DNA from: an uncultured Acidimicrobiales bacterium
GTDB lineage: Bacteria > Actinomycetota > Acidimicrobiia > Acidimicrobiales > Aldehydirespiratoraceae
Direction of reading: 5' to 3'
DNA length: 7,219 nucleotides
NCBI GenBank assembly: GCA_938091985.1
Contig: CALKOE010000072.1
Span: 1-7,219 of the forward strand
The position numbers and the translations under genes are program-made. The notes under the pieces are model-generated. The model was not told where the DNA came from. It worked only from the letters and a program-made list of their open reading frames with translations, and searched no databases. This document shows, piece after piece, positions 6,127 to 7,219 of the stretch. Within the stretch, counting starts at the first letter, position 1; each line of letters opens with the position of its first letter.

Positions 6127-6815
6127 CCGTGACTCATCCCAACGGCGTGCACCATCTCGCCATCTCCACCGGCGACGTCAAGGCGCAGATCGAGTTCTTC
6201 ACCCAGGTTCTCGGGGCCGAACTCGTTGCGCTCTATTGGATGCACGGTGTCGATGCGTGGCACGCGTTCGTCGAGTTGAACGACACGTGCTCGGTCGCCT
6301 TCGTCGAAATGAACGCCAACAAGGACATCAAGCCGATCGCCGGCGTGACGCACTCGGGGACGCCGGCCGATGCCTCCGCGCCCGGCACGATGCAGCACGT
6401 GGCGTTCAACACCGACACGCTCGACGATCTCCTTCGCATGAGGGATCGCATCCGGACGGCAGGGGTCACCGTCTTCGGGCCGGTCGACCACGGCATGTGC
6501 CACTCGATCTACTTCGCGGGACCTGAGGGGCTCACCCTCGAGTGTGCGACATCGCCGGCCCCGATCCCCGCAGACAACTGGATCGACCCCGAGGTCGTGG
6601 AGTTGGCCGGAATCTCAGCCGACGATCTCGCCCGCTTCCGAAACCCGCCGGCTGACCCCGACGCAGCCCCGGGCACGGTGCCCCAACCCTCGCTCGACAC
6701 GACCAAGCCGGCAATGGGCTACCCCGAAGAGGTCTTGGCGATCATGGCCACGATGTCCGACGACGACATCGCCGCCGGCATGAACTACCCGGATCCCCCG
6801 GTGCCCAACCCGTAG
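6123..6815 (+). CDS. VOC (glyoxalase/dioxygenase fold) family metalloenzyme with C-terminal extension
   Basis: 230 residues. The first 145 or so form one VOC unit of two beta-alpha-beta-beta-beta modules. Module one starts GVHHLAISTGD (8-18) and ends VAFVEMN (58-64); module two starts MQHVAFNTD (90-98) and ends SIYFAGPEGLTLEC (128-141). Candidate metal ligands are His11, Glu62, His92 and Glu140. Spacings 11-62 and 92-140 equal those I recall for the glyoxalase I ligands of E. coli (5-56 and 74-122), so a metal-dependent isomerase is plausible, though a small extradiol dioxygenase or other VOC enzyme is not excluded. Residues 146-230 are an extra Pro/Asp-rich tail (WIDPEVVELAGISADDLARF, then a low-complexity stretch, then a short helical part at about 200-220) absent from minimal VOC proteins. 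The ATG is set by the ATGA overlap with the hydrolase stop (6123-6126), implying coupled translation. The same frame is open much further upstream, but only as a shadow of the hydrolase. Confidence 0.87.
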   Translation: MTVTHPNGVHHLAISTGDVKAQIEFFTQVLGAELVALYWMHGVDAWHAFVELNDTCSVAFVEMNANKDIKPIAGVTHSGTPADASAPGTMQHVAFNTDTLDDLLRMRDRIRTAGVTVFGPVDHGMCHSIYFAGPEGLTLECATSPAPIPADNWIDPEVVELAGISADDLARFRNPPADPDAAPGTVPQPSLDTTKPAMGYPEEVLAIMATMSDDDIAAGMNYPDPPVPNP

Positions 6816-6820
6816 CTGAT

Positions 6821-7219
6821 CTAGGTCGCCCTGCTGCCGCCGCGTCCGGCGCCATCGGCGAAGCGGGTCGCGCCCTCCAGGGACTCACCGCTCAAGAGCG
6901 TGTCGCGACCCAGCTCGGTCTCGCGCAATAGCGCCTGGTCGATCGGCAGCGACCACTGGTCCTTCGAGGACCGCAGATCGTTGCGCATGCAGATCGGCGG
7001 AAGCTCGGCGAGCTCCTCTGCGAGCACCTTTGCGTCGGCCAACGCCTCGCCCGGCTCGCTCAAACGGTTGACGAGACCCATCCGCAGCGCTTCGTCTCCG
7101 CCGACGCCGCGGCCGGTCAGGATCAGGTCGTTGGCGTGTGACGCGCCGATGAGTCGGGGAAGCCGAATCGTGCCGTCATCGACCAGCGGCACACCCCAGC
7201 GCCGGCAGTAGACACCGAG
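6821..7219 (-). CDS. Enoyl-CoA hydratase/isomerase (crotonase) family protein, C-terminal part, enters from the right edge
   Basis: Partial: the last 132 residues, with the reading frame open through 7219. The visible sequence begins [20 protein letters not shown], followed by [25 protein letters not shown], the helical C-terminal region ([17 protein letters not shown], then LLRETELG) and an ending [12 protein letters not shown]. This is the second half of a crotonase fold, cytosolic, usually trimeric, acting on acyl-CoA thioesters. The strand-helix pattern [10 protein letters not shown] is the usual landmark after the active-site loop. Opposite the position where classical hydratases carry their second catalytic glutamate, this protein appears to have the CRRW segment of a well-known actinobacterial subgroup, so hydration activity should not be assumed; the first glutamate and oxyanion glycines lie outside the window. 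A GTG at 7192-7190 is in frame but is not the real start, because family sequence continues upstream of it. Convergent with the VOC gene, 5 bp apart. Confidence 0.88.
   Translation of the reverse strand, partial: LGVYCRRWGVPLVDDGTIRLPRLIGASHANDLILTGRGVGGDEALRMGLVNRLSEPGEALADAKVLAEELAELPPICMRNDLRSSKDQWSLPIDQALLRETELGRDTLLSGESLEGATRFADGAGRGGSRAT

Noticed and set aside
6816..6820. Terminator between the convergent VOC and crotonase genes
   Set aside because: Only 5 bp separate the stops and no stem-loop with a T-tract is seen at either gene end.
1..7219. A defence system, mobile element, CRISPR array or secondary-metabolite cluster
   Set aside because: No transposase, integrase, nuclease, toxin, array repeats, terminal inverted repeats or modular synthase sequence is visible; the HelD-like SF1 ATPase carries polymerase-recycling signatures and has no defence-type partner beside it.

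Overview
The window looks like a stretch of ordinary chromosome from a high-GC Gram-positive bacterium of the phylum Actinomycetota. The class Acidimicrobiia (Ilumatobacter-like) is my best guess. The reasons are strong GC bias in third codon positions, a HelD-type RNA polymerase ATPase, a protein of the mycothiol-dependent maleylpyruvate isomerase family, TANNNT -10 boxes and apparently leaderless genes. The taxonomic guess is inference; no rRNA or marker gene is present.

Layout. From 393 leftwards off the edge runs the start of a membrane-bound O-acyltransferase (MBOAT/AlgI type). It is divergent from a HelD-like ATPase (476-2539), with only 82 bp between them. A CoA-transferase of the 4-hydroxybutyrate/acetyl-CoA hydrolase family (2561-3856) follows on the same strand after 21 bp. 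Convergent to it is a two-gene minus-strand unit: an LpqH-like lipoprotein (5208-4615), then a DinB/maleylpyruvate-isomerase-like protein (4607-3876), separated by 7 nt. Divergent from the lipoprotein across 99 bp is a plus-strand pair: an alpha/beta hydrolase (5308-6126) and a VOC/glyoxalase-fold protein (6123-6815), joined by an ATGA stop-start overlap. Convergent to that pair, 5 bp away, is the 3' end of an enoyl-CoA hydratase/isomerase (crotonase) gene that enters from the right edge. There are no RNA genes, mobile elements, CRISPR arrays or long repeats, and no gene-free stretch reaches 300 bp.

How the genes relate. The CoA-transferase and the crotonase both belong to acyl-CoA metabolism, but they lie in different units and no shared pathway is shown. 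The two tight pairs (lipoprotein with DinB-like protein; hydrolase with VOC protein) are the best candidates for functional partnership. The VOC protein keeps a His-Glu-His-Glu quartet spaced as I recall it from glyoxalase I, so a thiol-dependent isomerase/hydrolase pair is a testable idea, as is a ring-cleavage pair. The other notable signal is promoter architecture: two genes carry a CTAGGnT -10 box 6-7 nt before their ATG with no Shine-Dalgarno sequence. I do not see a convincing new defence, mobile or biosynthetic system.
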